Below, one piece after another: positions 7,665 through 16,869 of a DNA stretch of 64,000 nt; the first letter of the stretch is position 1, and each line of letters opens with the position of its first letter. The notes beneath the pieces were generated by a model. The model was given only the letters and a program-made list of their open reading frames with translations. It was not told the DNA's origin and ran no database searches. Origin of the DNA: Corynebacterium sp. BD556 (GTDB lineage: Bacteria; Actinomycetota; Actinomycetes; Mycobacteriales; Mycobacteriaceae). The position numbers and the translations under genes were made by a program. The stretch is taken from contig NZ_CP141643.1 of NCBI RefSeq assembly GCF_038452275.1, positions 1,240,001 to 1,304,000 on the forward strand. Reading direction: 5' to 3'.

Positions 7665-9731
7665 TCAATCCTCTACGGGCACAAGTGTGAATTGTCTGAC
7701 CTTCACCGGCTCCACCGGAACTAGCTTTTGGCCCTCCACTTTGAAAATGCCCTCAGCAACCAATGAGCCGCAACATGGCGATTCACCCGGTGCATAGGTG
7801 CCGTATTCCAAGTGTAAAACGGAACCTTTCGTTTCAAACTTGCTAAAAGGGGCGCGCGTTGGATGATACTCGCCCGGAAGATTCATCCCGTTAGACTGAG
7901 AACCCACACCAATGAAGTTCAAGTTTTGGTCAAGGATGAAAATGCTCTCCGGCCACTCCAAACCCCCCGCGTAACACTGCATCACAAGAGCAATCTCATT
8001 GACACCATCGGAGTCAATGTCGATCCACTTGGCTTTCACGTTCTCCGGCAAAGGTTCACTGCCTTGGGTTAGCAGGCTGACAAAACCGTCCGGGAAGTTG
8101 ATTGCGGCTTCTTCCAGCCGTCCATCGACCATGCGCCCAGCTTTGTGCAGGCAAATCGCGGGCACCTGCATGGACATCATCTGGCGTTTCAGGTCGACCG
8201 GGATGTCTGTGTCGCCTTCCTGCGCTGGTTTCTGCACACAATCCCACTGCTTTTCATGGACGTTGCGGGAGGGAGAAAATGTGAAAAACTTCTTTTCCGC
8301 GCCGGACTTCACAGGCTTTTCGACGAAGACATCTCCCGTTGGCAACTCAACATTTGAATATGACGTACAGGCGAAATCCTTCAGCGTTAGGCCAAGGGGC
8401 AGTGAGGCACCGATATTTGCGCCGAAGGTGCGCCACATGGTGGTTTTCATGTTCAACCCCGGTGCCACCTCCAGCTTCGCCGTTGGCGAGAGACCGTCCG
8501 AAATCGGCGCGGCGAAATCCGCTGAGCTCTGCGGGGGAGAGACTTCCTCGACTTGGCTCAGCCGTCCATTGTCCGCGTCATATTCAAACCCGTAGCGCCC
8601 TGTGCCGCGGGTCGTGACATTGAGTGAAAACGGTACGTCGGCCCAAGCATCGAGTTGAAGGGCCGGATGAACAAGCGACTCCACGTAGACGGGAACATGA
8701 CCGACCCGAAAAACAAGGCGCACAGGTTTGGTGTTGTTGCGCAGCATTTCTGCGATGCGCTCGTTGACCGCCTCGGCTGGCTTGAGCCCCTTCGTGGCTT
8801 GTGCTTCCAAGGACAAGGAGTAGTCGTGGCTGAGGATGAAACTCTTATCAGCTTCGTTCGCGCCTTTCGCTCGGTTGAGCCCCAACTGGGCAGAAAAGGT
8901 TTCCTCGCCCGATAACCCGACTTTCAAAGGCTGCGCAGCGGTTTCGGCCTCAAACAATGGGTTCAGGTCAAGCTTGATTTTTCGCGTCCACTCCGACGAA
9001 GTGGGGGCGGAGGAGTCGAAGTCGTTTTCATCTCCGTCGAGCGCTACCGCATCGAAATAGACGAAGCCGGTTGTTGTGAGAAGGAGATCCTCAAGGTTGG
9101 CCTTATGAGTGCGCACCGCGGCACTATTCCCGTTGAGGGAAATATCCGAAATCAGCGCCAAAGCCCCCGCTTCAAACTTCTCGCTCGGAGGAATCGACAG
9201 CACATCCCCAGGCCGCAGCTTCAAAAGCCGAAGATCGTCGACAGACAGGGTCCGCGATGTACCAATGTCATCTGCTCCGTCGAAAAGCTTCAAAGCGTCC
9301 TGCGTAGACACGCTACGTGCCTGCGGGTTGACCGTGTAGCGCTCACCGTTGGGCGCCTGAAACTCGCGCTCCCCCATCGCTTCGGAGGGCTGCCCACCCC
9401 CAGATGAGCTGCCCGAAGAACCCCGCCGAAAACCGGCGAGATCACCACGGTTGCCAGCTAGCGCAGCAAGTGTGGCGATCGCGCCCAAGAGACTTAACAA
9501 TACTGCTGCCCCGGCTGCCTCCATACCACCAACAGAGTTTCCGAACCTGAGCTTGTTGGCCTCCACGTTAAGGGGAAAAAGCGCCGACCGGGAGGATGAG
9601 GCATCAACGTTGTCGCCTGAAATTACCTGCGCTTGTGCTGTGGGCGGCAGGCAAACAACGCCGATTGCCATGACCTGAGCGAGCAGGAATGCCATGCAGA
9701 TGCGTGACCATCGCTTTGGGTGACTAAACAC
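7665..9731 (-). CDS. Large secreted/membrane protein of unknown function
   Basis: A 688-residue product that I do not recognise. It starts with a signal peptide (MFSHPKRWSR, hydrophobic core, TAQAQ near residue 35). A second hydrophobic segment lies near residues 70-92 (AAGAAVLLSLLGAIATLAALAG), followed by a Ser/Gly-rich linker (SSGSSSGGGQ). A long mostly beta-like domain then runs to the end. Near the C-terminus KWIDIDSDGVNEIALV looks like one Asp-rich calcium-loop or VCBS/FG-GAP-type repeat. A CC pair (GESPCCGS) and other Cys suggest an exported protein. Base composition is visibly less G+C-rich than the neighbours, hinting at acquisition. GGGAGGAGAG precedes the ATG. Confidence 0.85.
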   Translation of the reverse strand: MFSHPKRWSRICMAFLLAQVMAIGVVCLPPTAQAQVISGDNVDASSSRSALFPLNVEANKLRFGNSVGGMEAAGAAVLLSLLGAIATLAALAGNRGDLAGFRRGSSGSSSGGGQPSEAMGEREFQAPNGERYTVNPQARSVSTQDALKLFDGADDIGTSRTLSVDDLRLLKLRPGDVLSIPPSEKFEAGALALISDISLNGNSAAVRTHKANLEDLLLTTTGFVYFDAVALDGDENDFDSSAPTSSEWTRKIKLDLNPLFEAETAAQPLKVGLSGEETFSAQLGLNRAKGANEADKSFILSHDYSLSLEAQATKGLKPAEAVNERIAEMLRNNTKPVRLVFRVGHVPVYVESLVHPALQLDAWADVPFSLNVTTRGTGRYGFEYDADNGRLSQVEEVSPPQSSADFAAPISDGLSPTAKLEVAPGLNMKTTMWRTFGANIGASLPLGLTLKDFACTSYSNVELPTGDVFVEKPVKSGAEKKFFTFSPSRNVHEKQWDCVQKPAQEGDTDIPVDLKRQMMSMQVPAICLHKAGRMVDGRLEEAAINFPDGFVSLLTQGSEPLPENVKAKWIDIDSDGVNEIALVMQCYAGGLEWPESIFILDQNLNFIGVGSQSNGMNLPGEYHPTRAPFSKFETKGSVLHLEYGTYAPGESPCCGSLVAEGIFKVEGQKLVPVEPVKVRQFTLVPVED

Positions 9732-10083
9732 GTTAACTCTCCTCCCGAGTCAAGTCCACACAACCGCAACGTGCGCACAACCTATGAACGAGTCGAACCT
9801 TACCTGCATGTTAGCTGCAAAAACCAAGCAATAGCCACCGCTGCTGCACAGGATCGCATGTGACCGCCCACGTTCATTTCCCCTGCTAACCCACTAGCTC
9901 TCGCCCAACGAGTCTTGCGGCGCTTCTTCAGGCGCACCAGCATGGTCTGTGTAGGGTGTCATCGGGAAAAGATACGGCTGGTTGCCTGTTTACACCGTGG
10001 CGCTTTGCACTCGCGGTTCATTGCGTGGCATGGATTGCTTAGCTGGTTGAGGGTGTGCCGGCGAATCCACATCCTCGCGTCCT
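9732..10083. other. 352-base spacer without a supported gene
   Basis: The region lies between the start of the unknown secreted-protein gene and the 3' end of dgt. It should hold the promoter and ribosome-binding site of the former (GGGAGGAGAG at 9739-9748 on the minus strand). A short + strand ORF (9915-10172) runs antisense into dgt, has no clear ribosome-binding site and resembles no family. I see no tRNA or repeat here. Confidence 0.5.
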
Positions 10084-11382
10084 TTATGCAAAAAACCCCG
10101 CCACCCCGGCCGCCTTCTTCGCCGCGCGCTCCAGCCGCGATTCCGTCATCGAGGCGATTTGATCCACAATGACTCGCTCCCGCTGGGCATCATTGTGCGC
10201 CATGGCCCACCACTGTTGGTAGATGGTGTCTAAGGTGCCGGGGGCGCCGGAGCGCATGTACTCGTAGACGCGGTAGATGCGGTCGCGTTGGCGGTCCTGG
10301 CGGGCCAGGTGGGCGGGGTTATCCATGACGTAGAGCACGGCGACGGTTTTAAGCAGCCGCACCTCCGCTTCCGCTGCGGCGGGAATAATCAGGCGGCCAA
10401 ATTGCCGGCCGAGCGCACCAGTGGGGTTTTCCTCCGAGAGCAAAGCCTCACGGGAGTTCGACTCCTCGCTTAGCGTGGCGGTGGCGACGGCGCCCACGTA
10501 GCGGCCAACCAACTCACTGGTTAGCTGTTTTAACTTCGCCCAGGAGGACAAGGTGTAATCGAAGTCGGCGGCGGCGTTGATCGAGTCGAGGGAGCGCAGG
10601 CGGTCGGCGGCGTCGATAAGCTCGTCGGCGCTGCCCCCGAAAGCAGCCGCGCCTTTGTCTGCAAGCGCGGCGAGCTCGACGAAATCCCACAACACTCGCA
10701 ACGTCACGCGGCCAGACACGATGCCATCTTCAACATCATGGACGCAGTAGGCAATATCGTCGGAGCAGTCCATCACCTGCCCCTCTATGGGAGCAAGAGT
10801 GTCGCTGTGGCCCTCGCGCAGCCACGTGAGGATCTCGGCGTCTTCCTCATAAGCGCCGTATTTTCGCCGCACGCCACCATCCGGGGCGGTGCGGGTGAGA
10901 GGGTATTTGCACGCCGCGTCGAGGGAGGCGCGCGTCAGGTTCAGCCCGAAAGAAGTCTCCCCCACTAGCTTCTTCGGCTCCAGACGGGTAAGAATCCGCA
11001 GGGTTTGCGCGTTGCCTTCGAAACCCCCTGGCGCGACCTGGTTCAAAGCGACTTCCCCGTTGTGTCCGTAGGGGGGGTGCCCGATGTCGTGGGTCAGCCC
11101 TGCCATTTCGCACAGGTCGGGGTTGAGCCCCAGGGACTCACCGATGCCACGGGAAATCTGGGCCACTTCCAGGCTGTGCGTCAGGCGGGTACGCGGAGTG
11201 TCCCCGTCGCGGGGGCCAACAACCTGGGTTTTGTCGGCGAGGCGGCGAAGCGCCGCGGAGTGCAGGACGCGGGCGCGGTCGCGGGAAAAGGCGTCGCGTT
11301 TTTCGAAGCTGTCGACAATCTGCGAAGCTTTCGGCCCCTCATCAGCGCGACGTGCGGTGTCGAAGGCGGAATAAGTGAACAC
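10084..11382 (-). CDS. dgt: Deoxyguanosinetriphosphate triphosphohydrolase-like protein
   Basis: HD-superfamily dNTPase, 432 residues, releasing tripolyphosphate from dGTP or related dNTPs. Landmarks are KRDAFSRDRARVLHS, RRLADKTQV, TRLTHSLEVAQISR (first metal-binding His) and LTHDIGHPPYGHNGE (the HD pair plus the catalytic His). MDCSDDIAYCVHDVEDG carries the later Asp ligand. The start is GTG at 11382 (MFTYSAFDTARRADEG). A TACCCT box 7 bases upstream (11390-11395, minus strand) suggests a leaderless mRNA. It diverges from the TPM-domain gene. From memory, dgt and dnaG are neighbours in many corynebacteria and form a replication cluster; here two extra genes separate them. Confidence 0.93.
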   Translation of the reverse strand: MFTYSAFDTARRADEGPKASQIVDSFEKRDAFSRDRARVLHSAALRRLADKTQVVGPRDGDTPRTRLTHSLEVAQISRGIGESLGLNPDLCEMAGLTHDIGHPPYGHNGEVALNQVAPGGFEGNAQTLRILTRLEPKKLVGETSFGLNLTRASLDAACKYPLTRTAPDGGVRRKYGAYEEDAEILTWLREGHSDTLAPIEGQVMDCSDDIAYCVHDVEDGIVSGRVTLRVLWDFVELAALADKGAAAFGGSADELIDAADRLRSLDSINAAADFDYTLSSWAKLKQLTSELVGRYVGAVATATLSEESNSREALLSEENPTGALGRQFGRLIIPAAAEAEVRLLKTVAVLYVMDNPAHLARQDRQRDRIYRVYEYMRSGAPGTLDTIYQQWWAMAHNDAQRERVIVDQIASMTESRLERAAKKAAGVAGFFA

Positions 11383-11389
11383 GAACCCC

Positions 11390-11395
11390 AGGGTA
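11390..11395 (-). promoter_or_regulatory. -10 box of dgt (leaderless)
   Basis: The minus strand reads TACCCT, 7 bases before the GTG start. It faces a TACCCT box of the divergent gene at 11427-11432. Confidence 0.5.
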
Positions 11396-11426
11396 GATGC
11401 CCCAACCGCAATGTCGGGGAAGCGAC

Positions 11427-11432
11427 TACCCT
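11427..11432 (+). promoter_or_regulatory. -10 box of the TPM-domain gene (leaderless)
   Basis: TACCCT lies 7 bases before ATG 11440. There is no ribosome-binding site between them, so this box decides the start in favour of 11440. Confidence 0.5.
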
Positions 11433-11439
11433 AGTGACC

Positions 11440-13401
11440 ATGAAAAAGCGCTCCCTTGGTCTACTGCTCGCTCCACTTATCCTCGGCGGCATCGGCGTGT
11501 ACACGGCACCCGCGGCGATGGTGGCTTATGCACAGGTGCAGGCTCCTGCCAGCGCCCCCGTAAAGCTCGTCGAGCCGGTCACCGACTCAGCGGGCGTGCT
11601 CAGCGCGGGCGAGAAGCAGCAAATCGAGGACGCGATTAGGAAAGTGTCGGAGGAAAAGCAACGCACCGTTCGTGTGGCCTACCTGGATTCCTTCGGTTCG
11701 GTGGCGCCTGAGGTTTGGGTACAAAGGGCCGTCGACGCCTCTGGGGGCAACGTGGCTGTGGTGGCGATCTCCCCGGCCGAGCGTTCTTTCGCTGTTCAAG
11801 GCGGGGTGATGTGGGAGCAAAGAGACATTGACAATATGTACGATGCCACCTTTGAGCGCCTCACCCAAAAGGATTACGCCGGGGCGGGTGTGGCCGCGGT
11901 TGAGGCGGCGGGAGGCTCCAGCTCCGGCGGCGACGGCGATCTCGGGTGGGCCGCTGGCGGCGTGGGGTTGATCGCGCTGGCGGGCGGCGGAATGTGGGCC
12001 GCGACGCGCCGCAGTACCAAAAAGACCCAGGCCAAGCAGATCGCTTCGGCGAAGAATCTTGACCCTGCTGACACTGACGCCTTGGCGAACCTGCCCACCC
12101 CCACGTTGGAAAAGCTCGCCCACGACGCGCTTGTTCACGCTGATGAGTCGATCCGCCAGGGCAAGGAGGAACTTGAGCTTGCCTCCTCCGAGTTCGGCCC
12201 GGATCGGGTGCGCCCCTTTACCTCCGCGATGAATACGGCCAGCGCCACGTTGCAGCGTGCCTTTGCCACTCACCAGAGGCTTTACGACGCCATCCCAGAG
12301 ACCGAGCCGGAAAAGCGCGCCATGCTTATCGACATCATTTCCTCCTGCGGCAGCGCCAACCAAGCGCTGGCTAAGCGCAGCAAGGAGTTCAATGAAATGC
12401 GTGGGGTTTTAATTAACGCCGAGCGCGAGATTGAAAAGATCATGCAGCGCACCGTTGATATCCGCGCCCGCCTTGCGCCGGCCAGTGAGCTTCTCACCGA
12501 GTTGCGCAGCCGCCACGACGAGAACATGCTTCATTTACTTCTGGACAACGTCGATGTGGCCCGCGACTCCCTCAATGAGGCCGAAAAGCAGCTCGCTAGT
12601 GCCCGCGAGGTTGCTTCCAAACCCGCCGGGCAGCAAGGCACACTCGTTGACCTTTTGGCGAGCGCCTCCCACGCTGTGCACATTGCAGATACGAACCTTT
12701 CGGCCATTGAGCACGCTGAGGATAATCTGCGCAACGCCCAAGCGAACCTGCCGGCGCTCATCAGGGAAATTGAGGAGGAGCTGCGCGAGATCGAGCAGCT
12801 CAAGGGTGCAACGAGCATTGGCGCGAAGGTGGATTCTGCTGCTCTCGCCGCGATTTCCGCGGAGGCGACAAAGGCGCTCAGCGCGGTGGGTAGCCGCCCG
12901 GAGACTGACCCTTTGAGCTTATACACCGAGTTGACCGATTTGGATTCGCGCATCGATGAGCAGATCACCCTGGCTCGGGGCGCCGCCGGTGATCAGCGCC
13001 GCCAGTTGCAGGTACTTGATCAGCAGTTGCGGGTTGCCGCCTCCCAGATCCAAAGCGCCGAAGACCTAATTCAGTCCCGCGGTCGCATTATCGGCTCCCA
13101 GGCACGTACGTTGCTTGCCGACGCCCACCGGCAATTCAACGAGGCCCGCAACCGCCGCACCTCCGATACCCGCTCCGCCATCGACTACGCTCGCTCCGCG
13201 GCAGAAACGGCCCGCCGGGCGGCGGAGGCGGCCAACGACGACGTCAACCGTTACCGCGGCCAGCAGGCCCAGTCCACGGCTGGAAGCCTGGCCAACGCCG
13301 TGATCTGGGGCTCGATCCTCTCCGGCGGCTTCGGTGGCGGTGGTGGCAACGGCGGTGGTTTTTCCGGTGGCGGGCCGTCTGCGCGCGGCGGAATGTTCTA
13401 A
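11440..13401 (+). CDS. TPM-domain coiled-coil membrane protein
   Basis: A 653-residue product from ATG 11440 (MKKRSLGLLLAP). A signal peptide or anchor spans about 1-30. It is followed by a TPM/YgcG-type domain (about 45-155: VTDSAGVLSAGEKQQIEDAI, WVQRAVDASGGN). A transmembrane segment sits near 170-190 (LGWAAGGVGLIALAGGGMWAA). A very long Ala/Glu/Arg-rich coiled coil (about 200-610) and a Gly-rich tail ending GGGPSARGGMF complete it. TPM domains are small extracytoplasmic folds of debated, partly acid-phosphatase function. The coiled coil would lie inside the cell, suggesting an envelope scaffold. The long upstream extension of the frame is antisense to dgt and is not coding. Confidence 0.85.
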   Translation: MKKRSLGLLLAPLILGGIGVYTAPAAMVAYAQVQAPASAPVKLVEPVTDSAGVLSAGEKQQIEDAIRKVSEEKQRTVRVAYLDSFGSVAPEVWVQRAVDASGGNVAVVAISPAERSFAVQGGVMWEQRDIDNMYDATFERLTQKDYAGAGVAAVEAAGGSSSGGDGDLGWAAGGVGLIALAGGGMWAATRRSTKKTQAKQIASAKNLDPADTDALANLPTPTLEKLAHDALVHADESIRQGKEELELASSEFGPDRVRPFTSAMNTASATLQRAFATHQRLYDAIPETEPEKRAMLIDIISSCGSANQALAKRSKEFNEMRGVLINAEREIEKIMQRTVDIRARLAPASELLTELRSRHDENMLHLLLDNVDVARDSLNEAEKQLASAREVASKPAGQQGTLVDLLASASHAVHIADTNLSAIEHAEDNLRNAQANLPALIREIEEELREIEQLKGATSIGAKVDSAALAAISAEATKALSAVGSRPETDPLSLYTELTDLDSRIDEQITLARGAAGDQRRQLQVLDQQLRVAASQIQSAEDLIQSRGRIIGSQARTLLADAHRQFNEARNRRTSDTRSAIDYARSAAETARRAAEAANDDVNRYRGQQAQSTAGSLANAVIWGSILSGGFGGGGGNGGGFSGGGPSARGGMF

Positions 13402-13806
13402 CTAACGCTTGGTGCGCCGGCCGGGTGTGTCCACGTAGGTCAGCGCCCAAGTAATAAACCCCACGTCGACTTCCGGCGCTGGCGTGCCAGCCAGGTCGAC
13501 CTCCAATGAGCCATCTAGATGCGCTCGGGTGCGCGCGACGATACTTCCCTCAGCATTGCGGATTTCGCGGCGGCTGCCGCGGGTCCGGTTCGCCTCGTAC
13601 TCGCGCCCATCGCAGGAGGCTTCGTAGCGATTGACGGTCAAAGACACCTTGCGCAACCGAAAGGCCGCGCCCTCGGGGGTGACAGCGCGCACGTCCTCCC
13701 CGGAATCGGACAGGATGCGTAGCTGCACGCACCCCACGCTCAGCACACCACTGTCGAAAGAGGCGTCAAAGGGGGCGCCGACAAGCACCGTGTCCTGCCA
13801 CCGCAT
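13402..13806 (-). CDS. Small protein of unknown function
   Basis: A 134-residue product from ATG 13806 (MRWQDTVLVGAPFD); an ATG at 13830 would add 8 residues and overlap the upstream gene. There are no membrane segments. It is beta-rich with repeated strand-like stretches (LRKVSLTVNRYEASC, GSLEVDLAGTP). Its stop abuts the end of the convergent TPM-domain gene. The upstream gene on the same strand ends within 5 bases, so the two are probably co-transcribed and translationally coupled. Both have similar beta-rich content and may be distant relatives. I do not recognise the family. Confidence 0.75.
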   Translation of the reverse strand: MRWQDTVLVGAPFDASFDSGVLSVGCVQLRILSDSGEDVRAVTPEGAAFRLRKVSLTVNRYEASCDGREYEANRTRGSRREIRNAEGSIVARTRAHLDGSLEVDLAGTPAPEVDVGFITWALTYVDTPGRRTKR

Positions 13807-13810
13807 TGCT

Positions 13811-14320
13811 TCACTGCATCCAAAAGACAATCACGACAAAGACTGACAGGAACACCAAAAAGGCGATCAACGCGTTCGAATTGATCATTTTGCGCACCTC
13901 AAGCACTTCGCGCGAAACCCACGCCAAAGCTGCAACATCGGTGGCTGGCAGTGTCGTTTCACCCTCGAACTCAAGGATCGCCTTGCGTACCCCGTTGTGA
14001 TCGGAGGTAAACTGGCCGACTTTTTGGCCTGAAGCATCGTCGATAATCCAGTTCTTGGATGTCTCCGCCACCAACTGATAGCCGCGGCCTTCAACAACCA
14101 CCGGGATCTGCTTGTCGCGCTTGAGCGAGCCACGCGCACGCACGATTTCTTCGCCGCCGCGCGAAGCCACCGCACCCGACTCCGGGGAGACGACGAGCTG
14201 CCACTGCTGGTCACCGACCTGGGCGTGATCTTCGGTGAACACGCCCAGCTCGACTGGGCCAGCCTCAGCCAAAAGCTTAAGGTTGGCGCGATCGCTGCGA
14301 TCCCAGCTAACGTAGTGCAT
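13811..14320 (-). CDS. Tail-anchored protein of unknown function
   Basis: A 169-residue product, MHYVSWDRSDRAN. The beta-rich cytoplasmic part (about 1-140, including GRGYQLVAETSKNWIIDD and ASGQKVGQF, a LURP/tubby-like feel without firm proof) ends in one C-terminal membrane segment (about 147-168, NALIAFLVFLSVFVVIVFWMQ). That makes it tail-anchored. It lies 16 bases from the glyS stop and just before the small gene 13402-13806, forming a likely two-gene unit downstream of glyS. I cannot assign a function. Confidence 0.75.
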   Translation of the reverse strand: MHYVSWDRSDRANLKLLAEAGPVELGVFTEDHAQVGDQQWQLVVSPESGAVASRGGEEIVRARGSLKRDKQIPVVVEGRGYQLVAETSKNWIIDDASGQKVGQFTSDHNGVRKAILEFEGETTLPATDVAALAWVSREVLEVRKMINSNALIAFLVFLSVFVVIVFWMQ

Positions 14321-14336
14321 TTTCCCTCTCCGTTGC

Positions 14337-15716
14337 CTAGCAGCCGATCAAACGGGCAGCCAGGTAGGACTCAAGCTCGTCGATTTTGACGCGCTCCTGC
14401 TCCATCGTGTCACGCTCGCGTACCGTCACGGCGTTGTCCTCGAGTGAGTCAAAGTCGAAGGTGACGCAGAAGGGGGTGCCAGTTTCATCCTGGCGGCGGT
14501 AGCGACGCCCGATCGCGCCGGAAGTGTCGTAGTCGACGTTCCAGTGCTGGCGCAGTGTGTCAGCGAGCTGTTCCGCCGGTCCAGCCAACTCCTCTTTCTT
14601 CGACAGCGGCAAAACAGCGACCTTGACAGGTGCAAGACGGCGATCAAGTTTGAGTACCACGCGGGTGTCGGTGCCGCCCTTGGCGTTGGGTGCTTCTTCC
14701 TCATGGTAGGCGTCGATTAGGAAAGCCATCATCGCGCGGCCAAGGCCCGCGGCGGGCTCAATGCAGTACGGGATCCAACGCTCGTTGTTGGCCTGGTCGA
14801 AGTAGGACAAGTCCTCACCGGAAGCCTCAGCGTGGGTCTTTAAGTCGTAGTCGGTGCGGTTGGCTACGCCTTCGAGCTCTCCCCACTTGGTGTTTTGGAA
14901 GTTGAAGGCGTATTCGATGTCGACGGTGCGCTTGGAGTAGTGCGACAGCTTCTCCTGCGGGTGCTCGTACAAACGCAGGTTCTCCGGGTTAATGCCCAGA
15001 TCGACGTACCACTGGTAGCGGTTATCAATCCAATACTGGTGCCACTTTTCATCCTCGCCGGGTTTGACGAAGAACTCCATTTCCATCTGCTCGAACTCGC
15101 GGGTGCGGAAAATGAAATTGCCCGGGGTGATCTCGTTGCGGAAGGACTTGCCGATGTTGGCAATGCCAAACGGCGGCTTCATGCGCGAAGATGTCATGAC
15201 GTTTTTAAAGTTAACAAAAATGCCCTGCGCCGTCTCCGGGCGCATGTAATGCAGGCCCTCCTCGTCGTTGACCGGACCAAGGTAGGTCTTCATCAGCCCG
15301 GAGAACTCGCGCGGCTCAGTCCACTTACCTGGTTGGCCGGTTTCCGGGTCGTTGATGTCGGCCAAACCGTTCGCCGGCGGGTGGCCGTGCTTTTCCTCGT
15401 ACGCCTCCAGGAGGTGATCCGCGCGGTAGCGCTTGTTGGTGTGCAGCGACTCGACAAGCGGGTCGGTAAAGACCTCAACGTGGCCAGAGGCGACCCACAC
15501 CTGGCGCGGCAAAATGATGGAGGTGTCCACGCCGACAGTGTCGCGGCGCGACTGCACCATGTGCCTCCACCACTGGCGCTTGATGTTTTCCTTCAGCTCC
15601 ACCCCAAGCGGGCCGTAATCCCACGCGGAACGGGTACCGCCGTAGATCTCACCTGCCGGGTACACCAATCCTCGGCGCTTGCACAGGTTAACGACGGTAT
15701 CGATCGTGGAGGCCAC
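14337..15716 (-). CDS. glyS: Glycyl-tRNA synthetase (class II, homodimer type)
   Basis: Charges tRNA-Gly. The 459-residue single-chain form is typical of actinobacteria. Class II motifs are visible: the N-terminal [40 protein letters not shown] (motif 1 region), [25 protein letters not shown] (motif 2), and [22 protein letters not shown] (motif 3). A C-terminal anticodon-binding domain includes [20 protein letters not shown]. The 5' region carries a TACACT hexamer on the minus strand near 15773-15778 as a candidate -10. CAGGT/ACCTG arms flank 7 bases between it and the start. In Gram-positive relatives glyS can be T-box controlled, but I see no T-box here. Confidence 0.96.
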   Translation of the reverse strand: MASTIDTVVNLCKRRGLVYPAGEIYGGTRSAWDYGPLGVELKENIKRQWWRHMVQSRRDTVGVDTSIILPRQVWVASGHVEVFTDPLVESLHTNKRYRADHLLEAYEEKHGHPPANGLADINDPETGQPGKWTEPREFSGLMKTYLGPVNDEEGLHYMRPETAQGIFVNFKNVMTSSRMKPPFGIANIGKSFRNEITPGNFIFRTREFEQMEMEFFVKPGEDEKWHQYWIDNRYQWYVDLGINPENLRLYEHPQEKLSHYSKRTVDIEYAFNFQNTKWGELEGVANRTDYDLKTHAEASGEDLSYFDQANNERWIPYCIEPAAGLGRAMMAFLIDAYHEEEAPNAKGGTDTRVVLKLDRRLAPVKVAVLPLSKKEELAGPAEQLADTLRQHWNVDYDTSGAIGRRYRRQDETGTPFCVTFDFDSLEDNAVTVRERDTMEQERVKIDELESYLAARLIGC

Positions 15717-15987
15717 TTTCTCTCCTGACTAGTGTTTTCGGGTCATTCTGCGGACAGGTCAAATGTACCTGCCCAGTGTAGCCGTTAGTGAAAAGCATGG
15801 CCGATACACCATCCCTACAGGTGTACAAGTATGATGAAGGCAGAACGCGAGTGTAGGAAAAGCTGAAATTTTCTCCCGCTTGCCACATGACAAGCTTCAA
15901 AATTCCTTAAAATTACATTTAGGGTGCAGAAAAGATCACGACCCTGCGGGGTGCGACCCGCCGGGTCCGGAGAAAGGGGAGTCTTCA
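15717..15987. promoter_or_regulatory. Divergent control region of glyS and the ArsR-zur pair
   Basis: A 271-base AT-richer spacer. The leftward side carries a TACACT hexamer (minus strand) for glyS. The rightward side has a tract TTAAAATTACATTTAGG around 15906-15922, suitable for an ArsR-zur promoter, followed by GAGAAAGGGGAG as ribosome-binding site. A CAGGT-N7-ACCTG inverted repeat lies at about 15755-15771. I do not see a clear Zur box (TGATAATGATTATCA-like). Confidence 0.45.
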
Positions 15988-16425
15988 ATGACTTACTCCG
16001 AAGACGACATTAAACGCGCTGCTTCCTTAGCCAGCGCCCTGGATTCACCCCTCCGCTTGCACATTTTGGTGCTTCTCACCTCGGGCAATCACGTTGTCCA
16101 TGAACTCGTGCGCAAGCTCGGCAAATCCCAGCCGCTGATTAGCCAGCATCTGCGCGTACTCAAAAGCGCCCGCCTCGTCGACTCTTCCCGTCGCGGCCGT
16201 GAAGTCGAATACACACTCGCCTCCCCCAGGGTACAAAAAGCTATCGGGTGCTTGCTGGAGCTTTCCGCACCCGACTCGTTTAACGGTTTGAGTTATCACC
16301 GTGTCCCAGGCAGCAATTCAGCAGGAGCCACCGAGGCCGTCGCGGCGGTTTCCCCGCCGGAACAGATCCGCCCGGATAACGACCCCGGCTTGACCCCCGC
16401 CACCCCAAACCCTCCGCTCGGCTAA
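15988..16425 (+). CDS. ArsR-family winged-helix transcriptional regulator
   Basis: A 145-residue product from ATG 15988 (MTYSEDDIKRAAS), behind GAAAGGGGAG. The winged-helix domain spans about 10-95: ALDSPLRLHILVLLTSG, then HELVRKLGKSQPLISQHLRVLKSARLV as the helix-turn-helix, and RRGREVEYTLAS as the wing. The tail is Pro/Ala-rich. The classic CxC metal site of ArsR/SmtB is absent from the recognition helix, so the inducer is unclear. From position next to zur it is probably a zinc- or metal-linked regulator, as in the equivalent corynebacterial and mycobacterial (SmtB-FurB) pairs. The zur start lies 12 bases downstream. Confidence 0.88.
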   Translation: MTYSEDDIKRAASLASALDSPLRLHILVLLTSGNHVVHELVRKLGKSQPLISQHLRVLKSARLVDSSRRGREVEYTLASPRVQKAIGCLLELSAPDSFNGLSYHRVPGSNSAGATEAVAAVSPPEQIRPDNDPGLTPATPNPPLG

Positions 16426-16428
16426 TAT
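16423..16428 (+). promoter_or_regulatory. Possible internal -10 box before zur
   Basis: TAATAT overlaps the TAA stop of the ArsR-type gene and lies 9 bases before the zur ATG. It could give a separate near-leaderless zur transcript. A GTGGGG just before the ATG is too close to be a good ribosome-binding site. Confidence 0.35.
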
Positions 16429-16437
16429 AGGTGGGGT

Positions 16438-16869
16438 ATGACCGACACTCACTCTGTTCGTCCCCGGCAGCCCAAACTCGGAGTGCGCAACACGCGCCAA
16501 AGGGAAGCTGTCGTTCGCGTTCTCCAAGACGTAGACAAATTCATCTCCGCCCGCTTCATCCACGATGAGCTTAAAAACCGCGGCGAGAAGGTTGGCCTGA
16601 CCACCGTGTATCGCACCCTGCAGTCCCTGACTGAGGTTGAGGCGGTAGACGTGCTCCACAACGCCGACGGTGAAACCCTCTACCGTCACTGCCTCACCGC
16701 CGACCACCACCATCACCTGGTGTGCATCAAATGCGGCCGCAGCGAGGAGATTCAGGGCGGGCCCGTGGAGCAGTGGGCCCGCAAAATGGCCGAGCACCAC
16801 GGCTACAGCCACGTCGGCCACGAAGCTGATGTTTACGGCGTGTGCCAGCAGTGCCAAGCAGCCGACTAA
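16438..16869 (+). CDS. zur: Zinc uptake regulator, Fur family
   Basis: A 143-residue product. The N-terminal winged helix (about 15-85) includes [13 protein letters not shown] and [12 protein letters not shown] as the recognition helix. The dimerisation domain carries the metal-site block [12 protein letters not shown]. The second CxxC follows near the end (GVCQQCQ), giving the structural zinc Cys4 site. The His-rich string favours Zur/FurB over Fur. It represses zinc uptake genes when zinc is replete. It is probably co-expressed with the ArsR-type gene just upstream. Its stop overlaps the uppS stop by 4 bases (16866-16869). Confidence 0.9.
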   Translation: MTDTHSVRPRQPKLGVRNTRQREAVVRVLQDVDKFISARFIHDELKNRGEKVGLTTVYRTLQSLTEVEAVDVLHNADGETLYRHCLTADHHHHLVCIKCGRSEEIQGGPVEQWARKMAEHHGYSHVGHEADVYGVCQQCQAAD

